A program made the translations under genes and the position numbers. From Agromyces rhizosphaerae (GTDB lineage Bacteria > Actinomycetota > Actinomycetes > Actinomycetales > Microbacteriaceae): a stretch of DNA of 64,000 nt. Shown here piece after piece: positions 24,924-33,705 of this stretch. The notes under the pieces were generated by a model that ran no database searches, had not been told where the DNA came from, and worked only from the letters and a program-made list of their open reading frames with translations. The stretch is taken from the NCBI RefSeq assembly GCF_027925245.1, contig NZ_BSDP01000001.1:1426001-1490000 (forward strand), given 5' to 3'. How positions within the stretch are numbered: the first letter of the stretch is position 1; every line of letters begins with the position of its first letter.

Positions 24924-27536
24924 TCAGCGCAGGCGATCCCCGATCAGGGCGAGGTTCTGGATCGTCGCGAGGGAGCTCTGCGCCGCGTCGTTCGTGCTGA
25001 TGGGCAGCTCGTCGACGGGTGCGAGCACCTCGGGCGGGAGCACCCGGCGACCCGGGCCGAGGTCGACCGGGGTCACCTCGCCGCCTGCTGAGAACGCCTC
25101 CCACGCGCGGCGGGCGGCGTCGGCGTCGCCGTCGTGGGCGGCCGCGTAGGCGAGCAGCCGCGAGTGCCATTGCGGGAACAGGTTGCCGGTGATCTCCTGC
25201 CCGAGCGCGGCGCGCTGCTGCTCGGGAGTGGAGATGTAGAGGCGGCAGTACTCGAGCCATGCCTCGCGGAACCCGGGCACGTCGACGAGCTCCACGAGCT
25301 CGGCGCAGAGCTCGACGAGCCCGAAGATCGCGTTGAGGTGCGACACGTCGACGCCGTCGAACGGCTCCACGAGACGGCCGCGCTCGAGGTCGTAGCGTGC
25401 GTGGCCGTGCAGGAACCCGCGGGGCCACGAGCCGATGTCGGCCATCGTGCCGAGCAGCCGGTCGCGCGAGCGCGCGTCGCCGGTGATCTCCCAGTCGGCG
25501 AGCCAGCCGCCGGCCAGGGTCCCCCACTCGGTGCCGAGCCCGACCATGATCCGCTCGAGGCGGGGCGCGGGCGGCGGGAACTCGTCGGGCCTGGCCTTCC
25601 GCCACGGGTCGATCCCGCGGTAGGCCCGGTCGACGTCGCGCTGCGCGACCAGCAGGTCGCGCGAGTGCTCGTCGGCGGTGAGGTAGTAGTGCGGGCGGCG
25701 GAACATCGCCGAGCCGATGCGGGGCTGCTTGCAGCCGCATCCCCAGTGCTGCACGTTGTGGCGCGAGCCGAAGCCCGCGATCGGGCCCGAGTGGTACGCG
25801 TCCACGTCGCCGGTGTGGCGGGCCATCGCCTCGGCCATGCGGAACACGTCGGCGCGGCCGGTGCGCAGGAACATGGTCCACAGCCACAGGTCGGTCGCGA
25901 GCTCGGAGTTGTCCCACGCGTACCCGCCGATGTCGTAGCGCCAGGCGTGCCGGTCGGCGTCGTAGGTGTGCATGACGTCGCCGAAGTCCCAGAAGCCGTA
26001 CCAGCCGCGCTGCTCGACCTGGTCGAGGTAGAAGTCGACGATGCGGTCGAGGCGGTCCTCGAGCCCGGCGCGGGCCGGATGCTCCCGCGACACGAGGTCC
26101 CAGTCGCCGAAGACCCGGGCGGCGTGCAGTGCCTCCGGGGTCGCGGACAGGCGCGGGCCGCGGGCGACGTGACCGGCGTCCGACGCGAACTCCGCGAGGG
26201 CGGGCGTGGCCGCATACGCGGTGACCTCGAGCTCATGGGTCCGGGCGATGCCGGTGGCGCTGCCCAGGCCGTCCTCGTAGTCCTCGTAGGTGATCTCGAG
26301 CGCCTCGAGCTGCTCGGCGTAGGTCTCCTCGCCGAGGCCGTCGTGGTAGAACCGCAGGTCCATCGGCGCGGCGTCGGGCGACCAGAGCCATGCCGTCAGC
26401 TCCGCCTCGTCGGAGTCCGCACCGCGGATGTCGAGTCCGGTGGGCGCCGACTGCCAGAACCCGGTGATGCCGATGCCGAGTCCGCCGCCGGTGTCGCCGA
26501 CGTAGGCCGCGCCGTCGGAGCGGGTGCCGTGCGCCACGTGGAGCCAGGGGCGATCGGCGGCGGTGCGCTTCGCGATCGAGAAGGCGTTCGGCGTGAGCTG
26601 TCGGAGCGAGTAGTCGGGCCACTCGGGCACCCACTTCATGAGGTCGGCGACGCCATGCTCCCACTCGTCGGGCGGCGGCGTGGCGCGGCCGCCGAGCTGC
26701 GCCGCGCGCACGGCGGCGCCCGGGTCGCGGCGGAGTCCCGTGACACCCTGCACCGCCTCGCGCAGCACGCCCCCGTCGGCGCCCGCGAGGCGCACGTGCC
26801 GGTCGACGGATGCGGCGCGCAGCGGGACCCTGAACGTCAGGCCGAGCGCGCTCAGGAAGTCGTGGTCGGGGTCGCCGTCCCAGACGAAGGTGTGCACCGC
26901 GCGGAACGTGCGGGCGCCCGCGATGAAGACGAGCCGCAGCGTGAACGGCAGCCACGCGCGCCCGGCCGCGTCGTGGTGCCGGCCCTCGACGCGCACGACC
27001 GCACGCACGGGCCCGGACTGCTCCACCACGGCCCGCTCCACGACGCCGACCGCGGGCACGCGGCCGGGGTGGTCGGGCTCTGGTCGGTCCTGCCGGCTCG
27101 ACACCAGTCGCCCGGCCGTCGCCACGACACCGCCCTCGACGGCCACCGACTCGATCACGGACTCCCCCGTGCGCGCGATCGCCACCTCGAGCGGCCCGGT
27201 GCCGACGGTGATCCGATCCGCATCCTCGCGAACCGTGACGCCGGGTTCGGGGCGGACCGCCGCGGGCCGCGCCGTCACGCGATACGCAGCCGAGGGTGCG
27301 TCGGTCGCCGCGAGCGCGATGCCCGCCCACTTCACGCTGCCGTCGGGCCAGGTCGCCAGCGGCCAGGCCTGGCCGGCGACCGGCGCGTCGCCGTCGGCGC
27401 GGACGCCGAGCTCGGCGGCATCCGCCACCGCCCCTCGCGGCAGGGGCACGCCGAGGGTCGCGCCGAGCGGCAGCCGGGCGGGCGTCTCGTCGTCGATCCA
27501 GCGGAGCGGGATGTCGATCGGCTCGGTCACGGACAT
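24924..27536 (-). CDS. PcRGLX/YetA-like exo-rhamnogalacturonan lyase
   Basis: An 870-residue protein resembling the PcRGLX/YetA family (PL26-type exo-acting rhamnogalacturonan lyase). The N-terminal RIFT-barrel part has PLGATLGVPLPRGAV then WPLATWPDGSVKWAG, the family's 'GvPlPrG…WPDGSvKW' signature. The C-terminal half is an (alpha/alpha) toroid with WYGFWDFGDVMHTYD, GYAWDNSE and GSRHNVQHWGCGCK, which hold conserved aromatic, Asp and His residues. No signal peptide. ATG 27536 follows a purine-rich GGGAGGAAG. A promoter (27609–27637) and a 20-bp LacI operator (27581–27600) lie directly upstream. Family assignment is from memory of motifs; a hydrolytic rather than lytic activity cannot be excluded. 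Confidence 0.72.
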   Translation of the reverse strand: MSVTEPIDIPLRWIDDETPARLPLGATLGVPLPRGAVADAAELGVRADGDAPVAGQAWPLATWPDGSVKWAGIALAATDAPSAAYRVTARPAAVRPEPGVTVREDADRITVGTGPLEVAIARTGESVIESVAVEGGVVATAGRLVSSRQDRPEPDHPGRVPAVGVVERAVVEQSGPVRAVVRVEGRHHDAAGRAWLPFTLRLVFIAGARTFRAVHTFVWDGDPDHDFLSALGLTFRVPLRAASVDRHVRLAGADGGVLREAVQGVTGLRRDPGAAVRAAQLGGRATPPPDEWEHGVADLMKWVPEWPDYSLRQLTPNAFSIAKRTAADRPWLHVAHGTRSDGAAYVGDTGGGLGIGITGFWQSAPTGLDIRGADSDEAELTAWLWSPDAAPMDLRFYHDGLGEETYAEQLEALEITYEDYEDGLGSATGIARTHELEVTAYAATPALAEFASDAGHVARGPRLSATPEALHAARVFGDWDLVSREHPARAGLEDRLDRIVDFYLDQVEQRGWYGFWDFGDVMHTYDADRHAWRYDIGGYAWDNSELATDLWLWTMFLRTGRADVFRMAEAMARHTGDVDAYHSGPIAGFGSRHNVQHWGCGCKQPRIGSAMFRRPHYYLTADEHSRDLLVAQRDVDRAYRGIDPWRKARPDEFPPPAPRLERIMVGLGTEWGTLAGGWLADWEITGDARSRDRLLGTMADIGSWPRGFLHGHARYDLERGRLVEPFDGVDVSHLNAIFGLVELCAELVELVDVPGFREAWLEYCRLYISTPEQQRAALGQEITGNLFPQWHSRLLAYAAAHDGDADAARRAWEAFSAGGEVTPVDLGPGRRVLPPEVLAPVDELPISTNDAAQSSLATIQNLALIGDRLR

Positions 27537-27580
27537 GGGCGCTGCTTCCTCCCGGACGCGTCGACGGCGTCGTTCACGAG

Positions 27581-27600
27581 GTCGGAAAACGTTTCCCGAC
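27581..27600. promoter_or_regulatory. 20-bp LacI operator GTCGGAAAACGTTTCCCGAC
   Basis: A 20-bp palindrome with 18 of 20 positions symmetric about a central CG, the standard LacI-family operator layout. It shares GGAAAACG with the GH35 operator at 20386–20399. It lies just downstream of the predicted -10 of the lyase gene. Confidence 0.78.
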
Positions 27601-27608
27601 CCGGATCC

Positions 27609-27637
27609 ACCGTAGGCGACCCACGGTGTCCCCGCAA
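27609..27637 (-). promoter_or_regulatory. Promoter of the lyase gene
   Basis: On the minus strand TTGCGG (plus 27632–27637), 17 bp, then TACGGT (plus 27609–27614). The operator centre is about 10–12 bases after the expected transcription start, the position for a LacI repressor blocking initiation or elongation. Confidence 0.55.
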
Positions 27638-27666
27638 TCGCCGCGCGCACCGGTGCATGCCGCGAC

Positions 27667-28530
27667 TCACCCCTTGCGCGTGCCGCGGTAGGCGCGCGGG
27701 CTCATGCCGTGCACGCGGCGGAACTGGCGCGAGAAGTAGAACGGATCGGCCATGCCCACCCGGCGCCCCACCTCGCCGACCGGCAGGTCGGTGGTGTCGA
27801 GCAGCGTGCGGGCCCGGGCCATCCGGAGCGCCGCGTGGTGGGCGGCGACGCCCCCGCCGGTCGCCTCGCGGAAGAGCGCCTGGAGGTGCGACGCCGACAA
27901 CCCGACCCTCGCGGCGAGCTCCGGCACCGGCACGCGGGCGTCGAGGCGCTCCTCGAGCTCGCGCATGGCCCGCTGGAGCGGGCTGCCGGCCTCGGGGCGG
28001 AGGCGGTCCGCGGCGAGCTGCGTCAGCAGGCGCCACGCGAGCCCGGCGACCGAGACGAGGGTCGCGGGCGTCGTGTCGCGGGCGAGGGAGAGCGCCATCT
28101 CGTCGAGCAGGTCGGACACCCGCTCCGGCGAACGCAGCGCGAACGTCGCCCTGCCCGGCGCGACGCCGGTCGCCTCGACGAGTTCGGCCACGTCGGTACC
28201 GCGCACGTGGCACCAGCGGATGGACCACGGGTCGCCCGGCGTCGCGCCGTAGGCGTGGGCGACGCCCGCGGGGATCACGACCGCCGTGCCCGGCGCGACC
28301 CGCGCGCGCACGCCCCCGGTGTCGACCCACCCGGAACCCGCGGCGCAGGCGATGACGATCGCCTCGCTCGCCCCGCCCGGTCGGCGCCGCGCGTGGCCCG
28401 CGGCGCGCGGGAAGAGCCCGACGTCGGTGACGAGCATCCGCCGGGTCACCGGGGCGGCGAGCGCGGCGCCGACCAGCGGGCGCGGCAGCACGCTCAGGCG
28501 CTGGCCGTCGAACCCCGTCGTGCGCTCCAT
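27667..28530 (-). CDS. AraC family transcriptional regulator
   Basis: A 287-residue regulator with an N-terminal cupin-like sensor (GSGWVDTGGVRARVAPGTAV then PAGVAHAYG, typical of sugar-binding AraC proteins) and a C-terminal double helix-turn-helix. The first recognition helix is in VGLSASHLQALFREATG and the second in VGMADPFYFSRQFRRVHG, ending MSPRAYRG. It is divergent from the 1082-residue DUF5107 gene and probably activates it. The start is uncertain: ATG 28530 gives MERTTGFDG, but ATG 28566 is also in frame, and no clear ribosome-binding site marks either. Confidence 0.87.
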   Translation of the reverse strand: MERTTGFDGQRLSVLPRPLVGAALAAPVTRRMLVTDVGLFPRAAGHARRRPGGASEAIVIACAAGSGWVDTGGVRARVAPGTAVVIPAGVAHAYGATPGDPWSIRWCHVRGTDVAELVEATGVAPGRATFALRSPERVSDLLDEMALSLARDTTPATLVSVAGLAWRLLTQLAADRLRPEAGSPLQRAMRELEERLDARVPVPELAARVGLSASHLQALFREATGGGVAAHHAALRMARARTLLDTTDLPVGEVGRRVGMADPFYFSRQFRRVHGMSPRAYRGTRKG

Positions 28531-28609
28531 GGCGGCATGGTCGCACGGAACCGTCGAATCGTCCATGTCCTGCATCCGAATCCCCATGTCCACGCGGCAT
28601 CCGGCTGCA

Positions 28610-28615
28610 TAGCCT
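28610..28615 (+). promoter_or_regulatory. -10 element TAGCCT of leaderless DUF5107 gene
   Basis: TAGCCT, six bases, then GTG at 28622. This matches the leaderless start layout seen at six other genes of the window. The hexamer itself is weaker than most. Confidence 0.5.
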
Positions 28616-28621
28616 CGTACC

Positions 28622-31600
28622 GTGAACCACCGCGATGACGCCCCGAGCCGGATCGAACTGCCCGACGCGCCCGCCGACCAGTCCGCGATCCTCGCCGCCG
28701 GCGGCGTGGCCTGCTGGAGCGAGCCCGTCGTCATCGACACGTACGAGGCCGGCGAACCCGACCCGTATCCGCTCTTCCTCGACCGCCGGGTCTACCAGGG
28801 CTCGAGCGGCAAGGTGTACCCGCTGCCGATGATCGACCACGTCGCGCAGGCGAAGGCGCCGCGCGAGTGGCAGGCGATCCACCTCGAGAACGCGTACGTG
28901 CGGCTCATGCTCCTCCCTGAGATCGGCGGACGGATCCACATCGGCTACGACAAGGTCGCCGGGTACGACTTCTTCTACCGCAACAACGTGATCAAGCCCG
29001 CGCTCGTCGGCCTCGCCGGTCCGTGGATCTCGGGCGGCGTCGAGTTCAACTGGCCCCAGCACCACCGCCCGGCCACCTACCTGCCCGTCGACACGCGCAT
29101 CGAGCGCGAGGACGACGGCGCGGTGGTCGTCTGGCACAGCGACCTCGACCCGCTGCAGCGCATGCGCGGCGTGCACGGCATCCGGCTGCGTCCGGGCTCC
29201 TCGCTCGTGGAGGCCGAGGCGGTGCTGCACAACCGCACCGACGTGCCGCAGACGTTCCTCTGGTGGGCCAACGTGGCGGCGCGCGTGCACGAGGAGTACC
29301 AGTCCTTCTTCCCCGACGACGTCGGCTTCGTCGCCGACCACGCGCGCCGGGCGATCACCGCGTTCCCGCGCGCCGACCGCCCGTACTACGGCGTCGACTA
29401 TCCGGCGCTGGCCGCCGAGCGCGCCGACGCCGATCGCATCGACGTCTACAGCAACATCCCGGTGCCGACCTCGTACATGATCACCGACACCGACGACGAG
29501 TTCTTCGGCGGCTACGACCACGCCGTCGGGGCGGGCTTCGTGCACTGGGCCGACCGGTCGATCTCGCCCGGCAAGAAGCAGTGGACCTGGGGCAACGGGC
29601 CGATCGGCCACGCCTGGGACGACCAGCTCACCGACGCCGACGGTCCGTACGTCGAGCTCATGGCGGGCGTCTACACCGACAACCAGCCCGACTTCAGCTG
29701 GCTGCTGCCGGGCGAGACGAAGACCTTCAGCCAGTTCTGGTTCCCGATCCACCGCATCGGCCCGGCACGGCAGGCGACGACGGATGCCGCGGTCTCGGTG
29801 TCGCCCGACGGCGACGGCACCCGCATCGGCGTGCTCGCCACGAGCGCGCAGCCCGACGTCACCGTGACCGTTCGGGGCGACGCCGGGGTGCTCGCGGAGT
29901 GGGTGGTCTCGCTCGGGCCCGACGAGCCGGTGGTGCGCGTGCTCGACGCGTCGCCCGACGACGTGGTCTCGGTCCGGGTGGCCACGACGCGGGGGGCGCT
30001 CGTCGAGTGGACCGCGACGGATGCCTCGGGCGAGGAGCCGTGGGTGGCGACGGCGCCGGATGCCCCCGAGGACATCGCCTCGAGCGACGAGCTCCACGTG
30101 ACCGCGGTGCACCTCGCCCAGTACCGCCACCCCACCCGTTCGGCACTCCCCTACCTGCGTGAGGCGCTGCGCCGCGACCCGTCCGACTCGCGCGCGGCGA
30201 CGGCGCTCGGCGCGTGGCACCTCGGGCGCGGCGAGTACGCGGAGGCGCGGCAGTCGCTCGAGACGGCGCTCGCGCGCCTCACCCGCCGCAATCTGAACCC
30301 GCGCGACGGCGAGGCCGTGTACCTGCTGGGCCTGGCCTGCGAGCGCCTCGGCGACGCCGGTGCCGCCGACCGCTGGTTCGGCAAGGCCGCCTGGAACGCC
30401 GCGTGGTCGGCGCCGGCGAACCTCGCCCGGGCTCGGCTCGCGCTGCGGGCCGGCGACGCGCGCGCCGCGCGCTCGCTCGCCGGGGCCGCGGGCGGCATCC
30501 CCGAGGCCGGGCGTATCTCGGCGCTGGCGACCGCGGCCCTCGGCCAGGCGGACGCCTCAGCCGCGACGCTGCAGGCGTTGCACGCGTTCGACCCGCTCGA
30601 CCCCGCGACGGCGGCGCTCGTCGGTGCGGCCACCGCGCGCGACGCGCGCACGACGCTCGACGTGGGCGCGGAGCTCGCACGCGCCGGCGCCGTCGACGCC
30701 GCCCTGCGTGCGACCGCCGACCCCGACCCCGTGGCGCCCGCCGCCGGCCTCGCCGGCCCGATCCGGCATTACCTGCGCGCGCACTGGCTCGACCGGGCCG
30801 CCCGCGGAACCGAGGCCGCCACCGAGCGGGCGGTCGCTCGCGAGGCATCCGCCGCACTCGCCTTCCCGGCCGGCCTCGACCAGTACGACGCACTGGTCGC
30901 CGCCGTCGCCGCCGAGCCCGCCGACGTGGTCGCCCGGGGCCTGCTCGGCATGTGGCTGCTCGATGCCGCTCGCCACCCGGAGGCGCTCGCGCACCTGCGC
31001 GCGGCCGCCGACGGCGGGTCGACCGACCCGGTCGTGTGGCGCAACCTCGCGATCGCCGCGGTCGCCGCCGACGACGACGGGGATGCCGCGGCCGACGCGC
31101 TCGAGCACGCACTGTCGCTCCGGGCCGACGCCCGACTCGTCTTCGAGCGCGACGTGCTCGCCGAGCGCGACGGGCTGCCCGGGGGCATCCGCCTGGCCAT
31201 GCTGGAGCGGTTCGCCGGGCTGCTCGGCACCCGCGACGACCTCGCACTACGGCACGTGAACCTGCTGCTCGACGCCGGCCGCGTCGACGAGGCGTGGGCG
31301 ATACTGACCGCGCGGCCGTTCCGCCCGTTCGAAGGCGGCGAGGGTCGCGTGATCGCGGCCTACGACCGGGCCGCGTGCGCCCTGACGCGCGGGCGCATCG
31401 ACGCCGAGCCGGCAGCCGCGGGGCGGCTGCTCGAGGAGGGACTGGTCCCGCCCGCGCACCTGGGTGAGGGTCGCCACCCCGCCGAGCGACCCGTCGAGCG
31501 GTGGGTGCTGCTGGGCGACGCCCGCGCCGCGGCCGGTGACGACGACGGCGCCCGCTCGGCCTGGGAGGCGGCCCGCGCTGCCACCCCGCTCGCGGTCGCC

Positions 31601-31870
31601 CCACGTCCGGCCGACGAGTCGAGCTTCTGGGTCGGCGTCGCGCACACGCGCCTCGGCGAGCAGGGCGAGGCCGACCGGGTCTGGTCGGCGCTCGACGAGC
31701 GCGCCGCGCAGCTCCGACGGGAGCGCGACGCCGTCGACTACTTCGCGACCTCGCTGCCCGAGCTCGCCCTGTTCGACACCGACACCGGCGCCCTCCGTGA
31801 GCGTGCGGCCGGCGAACTGGAGGCGCTCGCGGCCCGCGGACGCGGGCTGCGCGTGCCCATCGAGGCGTGA
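28622..31870 (+). CDS. DUF5107 and TPR-repeat protein, 1082 residues
   Basis: A large cytoplasmic protein. Residues about 50–400 match DUF5107, a mutarotase-like beta-super-sandwich often found in sugar-use loci, with ENAYVRLMLLPEIGGRIHIG, SGGVEFNWPQHHRP and PIGHAWDDQLTDADG. The remaining 650 residues are Ala-rich helical repeats that look like TPRs (for example ALGAWHLGRGEYAEARQSLE). The function of DUF5107 proteins is unknown to me; a role in sugar sensing, or as a glycoside-processing scaffold, would be inference. The GTG at 28622 is leaderless (-10 TAGCCT). It is divergent from AraC and closes the pectin locus. Confidence 0.78.
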   Translation: MNHRDDAPSRIELPDAPADQSAILAAGGVACWSEPVVIDTYEAGEPDPYPLFLDRRVYQGSSGKVYPLPMIDHVAQAKAPREWQAIHLENAYVRLMLLPEIGGRIHIGYDKVAGYDFFYRNNVIKPALVGLAGPWISGGVEFNWPQHHRPATYLPVDTRIEREDDGAVVVWHSDLDPLQRMRGVHGIRLRPGSSLVEAEAVLHNRTDVPQTFLWWANVAARVHEEYQSFFPDDVGFVADHARRAITAFPRADRPYYGVDYPALAAERADADRIDVYSNIPVPTSYMITDTDDEFFGGYDHAVGAGFVHWADRSISPGKKQWTWGNGPIGHAWDDQLTDADGPYVELMAGVYTDNQPDFSWLLPGETKTFSQFWFPIHRIGPARQATTDAAVSVSPDGDGTRIGVLATSAQPDVTVTVRGDAGVLAEWVVSLGPDEPVVRVLDASPDDVVSVRVATTRGALVEWTATDASGEEPWVATAPDAPEDIASSDELHVTAVHLAQYRHPTRSALPYLREALRRDPSDSRAATALGAWHLGRGEYAEARQSLETALARLTRRNLNPRDGEAVYLLGLACERLGDAGAADRWFGKAAWNAAWSAPANLARARLALRAGDARAARSLAGAAGGIPEAGRISALATAALGQADASAATLQALHAFDPLDPATAALVGAATARDARTTLDVGAELARAGAVDAALRATADPDPVAPAAGLAGPIRHYLRAHWLDRAARGTEAATERAVAREASAALAFPAGLDQYDALVAAVAAEPADVVARGLLGMWLLDAARHPEALAHLRAAADGGSTDPVVWRNLAIAAVAADDDGDAAADALEHALSLRADARLVFERDVLAERDGLPGGIRLAMLERFAGLLGTRDDLALRHVNLLLDAGRVDEAWAILTARPFRPFEGGEGRVIAAYDRAACALTRGRIDAEPAAAGRLLEEGLVPPAHLGEGRHPAERPVERWVLLGDARAAAGDDDGARSAWEAARAATPLAVAPRPADESSFWVGVAHTRLGEQGEADRVWSALDERAAQLRRERDAVDYFATSLPELALFDTDTGALRERAAGELEALAARGRGLRVPIEA

Positions 31871-31895
31871 CCCGACCGGGCTGCGGCGCCGTCGT

Positions 31896-32294
31896 TCATG
31901 GCTCGGTACGCCGATCCCCGACTGGAACCGTCGGGGTGTGCAGGATCACGGCTGCGTTCCGCTGCGCATGCCGTCGTGGCGACGCACCACGCCGCTGCGC
32001 GGCAACGACCGAGATTCGCTCGACGGCGAATGTCGATCCCCGTGTGATGAGTTCGCACTCGCCGGCGGCCCGGATGTTCTGCAGCCAGTGCACATCGGCG
32101 CCGTACGGGAGCGACACGACGAATCCGCCGTCGATCGGCACCGCCTGGACCGGGGTCTCATACGGGCGACCGCTCCTGCGGCCGCGATGCACGACGAGGG
32201 CGAAGTTGCCGCGGCCCGCCCTCGCCCAGCGCGTGGCGGGGCGGCGGAACATGCGCGCGACTCGCAGCGCGAACCGTCTGCTCGCCGTCCGCAT
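31896..32294 (-). CDS. Nitroreductase-like deazaflavin (F420)-dependent oxidoreductase
   Basis: A 132-residue split-barrel protein of the DDN/F420-dependent quinone/nitro reductase group. The family signature is GRGNFALVVHRGRRSGRPYETPV, followed by GGFVVSLPYGADVHWLQNI, which lines the cofactor pocket. The last 30 residues (after about 100) diverge from the usual tail and could be a diverged end. The ATG at 32294 follows one base after the stop of the CrtC/AttH-like gene (32296), so the two are translationally coupled. It is convergent with the DUF5107 gene with a 25-base gap. Whether it uses F420 rather than FMN is not settled by the sequence. Confidence 0.8.
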   Translation of the reverse strand: MRTASRRFALRVARMFRRPATRWARAGRGNFALVVHRGRRSGRPYETPVQAVPIDGGFVVSLPYGADVHWLQNIRAAGECELITRGSTFAVERISVVAAQRRGASPRRHAQRNAAVILHTPTVPVGDRRTEP

Positions 32295-32295
32295 G

Positions 32296-33288
32296 TCAGT
32301 ACTCGACGCCCTTGAGCATCGAAGCGCTGCCACCGGAGTTGCCTTCTTCGTTGAGCACACCGGGAAGGAGTTCGCAGAAGGTGAAGCCGACGTTCTCCCC
32401 GGCCGCATTGGTGACGGTGCAGAGCTGCTCGAAGTAGCTGAGGTTGATGTTGCCCTCGAAGACGGGCTTGATCGTGTAGTGCTCGTCCTTGCGTCCGGGA
32501 ACATGCAGGTCCCATGCGGCGGACCAGGTCTTTCCGGAGTGCTCGATGGTACGTGTCGTGGTGAGGGTGTAGTCATTGAGGCGCTCGCTGGTGCCGTCGG
32601 CGCGAATGTAGGTGCCGTCGACGTAGTCCATGTGCGGGAAGGCGAACAGCATCATCTCCTCGCCGTCGTCGAAGCGGAGTGAGAACCACTCCCACTGGGT
32701 CTCACGGGCAGTGAGCGAGTAGTTGCCGCCCTGCTTGTCGAACCAGGTGGTGCCGGTGACCTCCTCCCGCTCGCCGTGCAGCGTGAGCGTGCCCCGGGTG
32801 GGCATGTGGGGGTAGGAGTAGTAGTAGGTGGTGTTCTCCTCGTCGCCCGGCGTGCCCATGAAGAGCTTGCCGTTGTCGCAGTGCCAGAACGCTCCCTTGC
32901 CCCACTCGAGTTCGACATCCACGTCGAAGTCCTTGTGGTGCAGGGTGATGCGCATGCCCTCCTCGGATCGCTCGAGCCGGAACCGGTCGGCGTAGGCGAG
33001 CCGGTCGGTCTCGAGGGTCGCCTTGCGGCCGGTGATGCTCGCATCCTGCAGGTAGTGGTGCTCGCCGGTCTGCATGTCGGTCAGTGCGACCTGGAGGATC
33101 CGAGGCGTGATGATCGGGACACCGCCGAGAGCGACCAGCGTGAACTGGTACGTGAAGATGCGGTCGTCCGCGGTGCGGACGATCCCGGTGCAGTACCACC
33201 ACTCGCTGCATCCGCGGTGGAGATTCCACTCGCGTTCGAAGCTCGAGAGGTTCGAGGGGTCGTAGCTCACGGTCGCCATCTTCGTCAT
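32296..33288 (-). CDS. CrtC/AttH-like lipocalin-fold protein
   Basis: A 330-residue protein of the AttH/CrtC (carotenoid 1,2-hydratase-like) superfamily. Two tandem lipocalin-like barrels are suggested; characteristic segments are EWWYCTGIVRTADDRIFTYQF (residues about 28–48) and WFDKQGGNYSLTARETQWEW, near the family's D-x-Q-W motif. There is no signal peptide. The ATG at 33288 is supported by AAAGGA; a start 15 bases upstream is less likely. The promoter region contains the 28-bp palindrome (33327–33354) next to the divergent ArsR gene. With the F420-type reductase it forms a two-gene unit, perhaps modifying a lipophilic isoprenoid. Base composition is lower in GC than in neighbours. Confidence 0.8.
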   Translation of the reverse strand: MTKMATVSYDPSNLSSFEREWNLHRGCSEWWYCTGIVRTADDRIFTYQFTLVALGGVPIITPRILQVALTDMQTGEHHYLQDASITGRKATLETDRLAYADRFRLERSEEGMRITLHHKDFDVDVELEWGKGAFWHCDNGKLFMGTPGDEENTTYYYSYPHMPTRGTLTLHGEREEVTGTTWFDKQGGNYSLTARETQWEWFSLRFDDGEEMMLFAFPHMDYVDGTYIRADGTSERLNDYTLTTTRTIEHSGKTWSAAWDLHVPGRKDEHYTIKPVFEGNINLSYFEQLCTVTNAAGENVGFTFCELLPGVLNEEGNSGGSASMLKGVEY

Positions 33289-33326
33289 GGGGTGTCCTTT
33301 CACAGGGCTGTCGCTTCACGGGGGTT

Positions 33327-33354
33327 GGTATGGTCCAATTTTTTGAACCATACC
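33327..33354. promoter_or_regulatory. 28-bp inverted repeat (ArsR operator candidate)
   Basis: Arms GGTATGGTCCAA (33327–33338) and TTGAACCATACC (33343–33354) pair with one mismatch around TTTT. It sits between the divergent CrtC/AttH-like and ArsR genes and overlaps both promoters' expected area, so it is the probable autoregulatory operator of the ArsR protein. Confidence 0.75.
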
Positions 33355-33375
33355 TCTCGAGAGTACCGTGTCGCC

Positions 33376-33705
33376 ATGGCATCTCCCCCAGAGAACACTC
33401 AGGTGCTGCGCGAGGCGTTCGAGTCGACACGCGACCTCTTCGTCGCATTCGGCGACCGCCATCGCCAGGACATCGTGCTCGTGCTCGCGGACGGCGCCGA
33501 CCTCACCGTGCGCGAGGTGGCGGAGCGCATCGGGCTGTCACGGCCGGCAACGTCACATCATCTGCGGATCCTCCGCGAGGCCGGCCTGCTCGGCGAGCGG
33601 CGCGAGGGGCGCCGCACCTACTACCACCCCACCTTCGGCGCCGCCTTCGACCTCCTGACGGGACTGCTGCGCGCGGTCGAGGAGACGCAGGGGCGCCCTG
33701 AGTGA
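33376..33705 (+). CDS. ArsR-family winged-helix regulator
   Basis: A 109-residue helix-turn-helix protein: DLTVREVAERIGLSRPATSH is the ArsR recognition helix, and HHLRILREAGLLGERREGRRTYYHP carries the wing. It lacks the ELCVCDL metal-binding motif of ArsR proper, so it senses something other than a metal or is a non-metal repressor. The ATG at 33376 follows TACCGT by exactly six bases (leaderless). The stop overlaps the GH13 GTG by four bases (GTGA), linking the two products. A palindromic operator lies just upstream. Confidence 0.88.
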   Translation: MASPPENTQVLREAFESTRDLFVAFGDRHRQDIVLVLADGADLTVREVAERIGLSRPATSHHLRILREAGLLGERREGRRTYYHPTFGAAFDLLTGLLRAVEETQGRPE

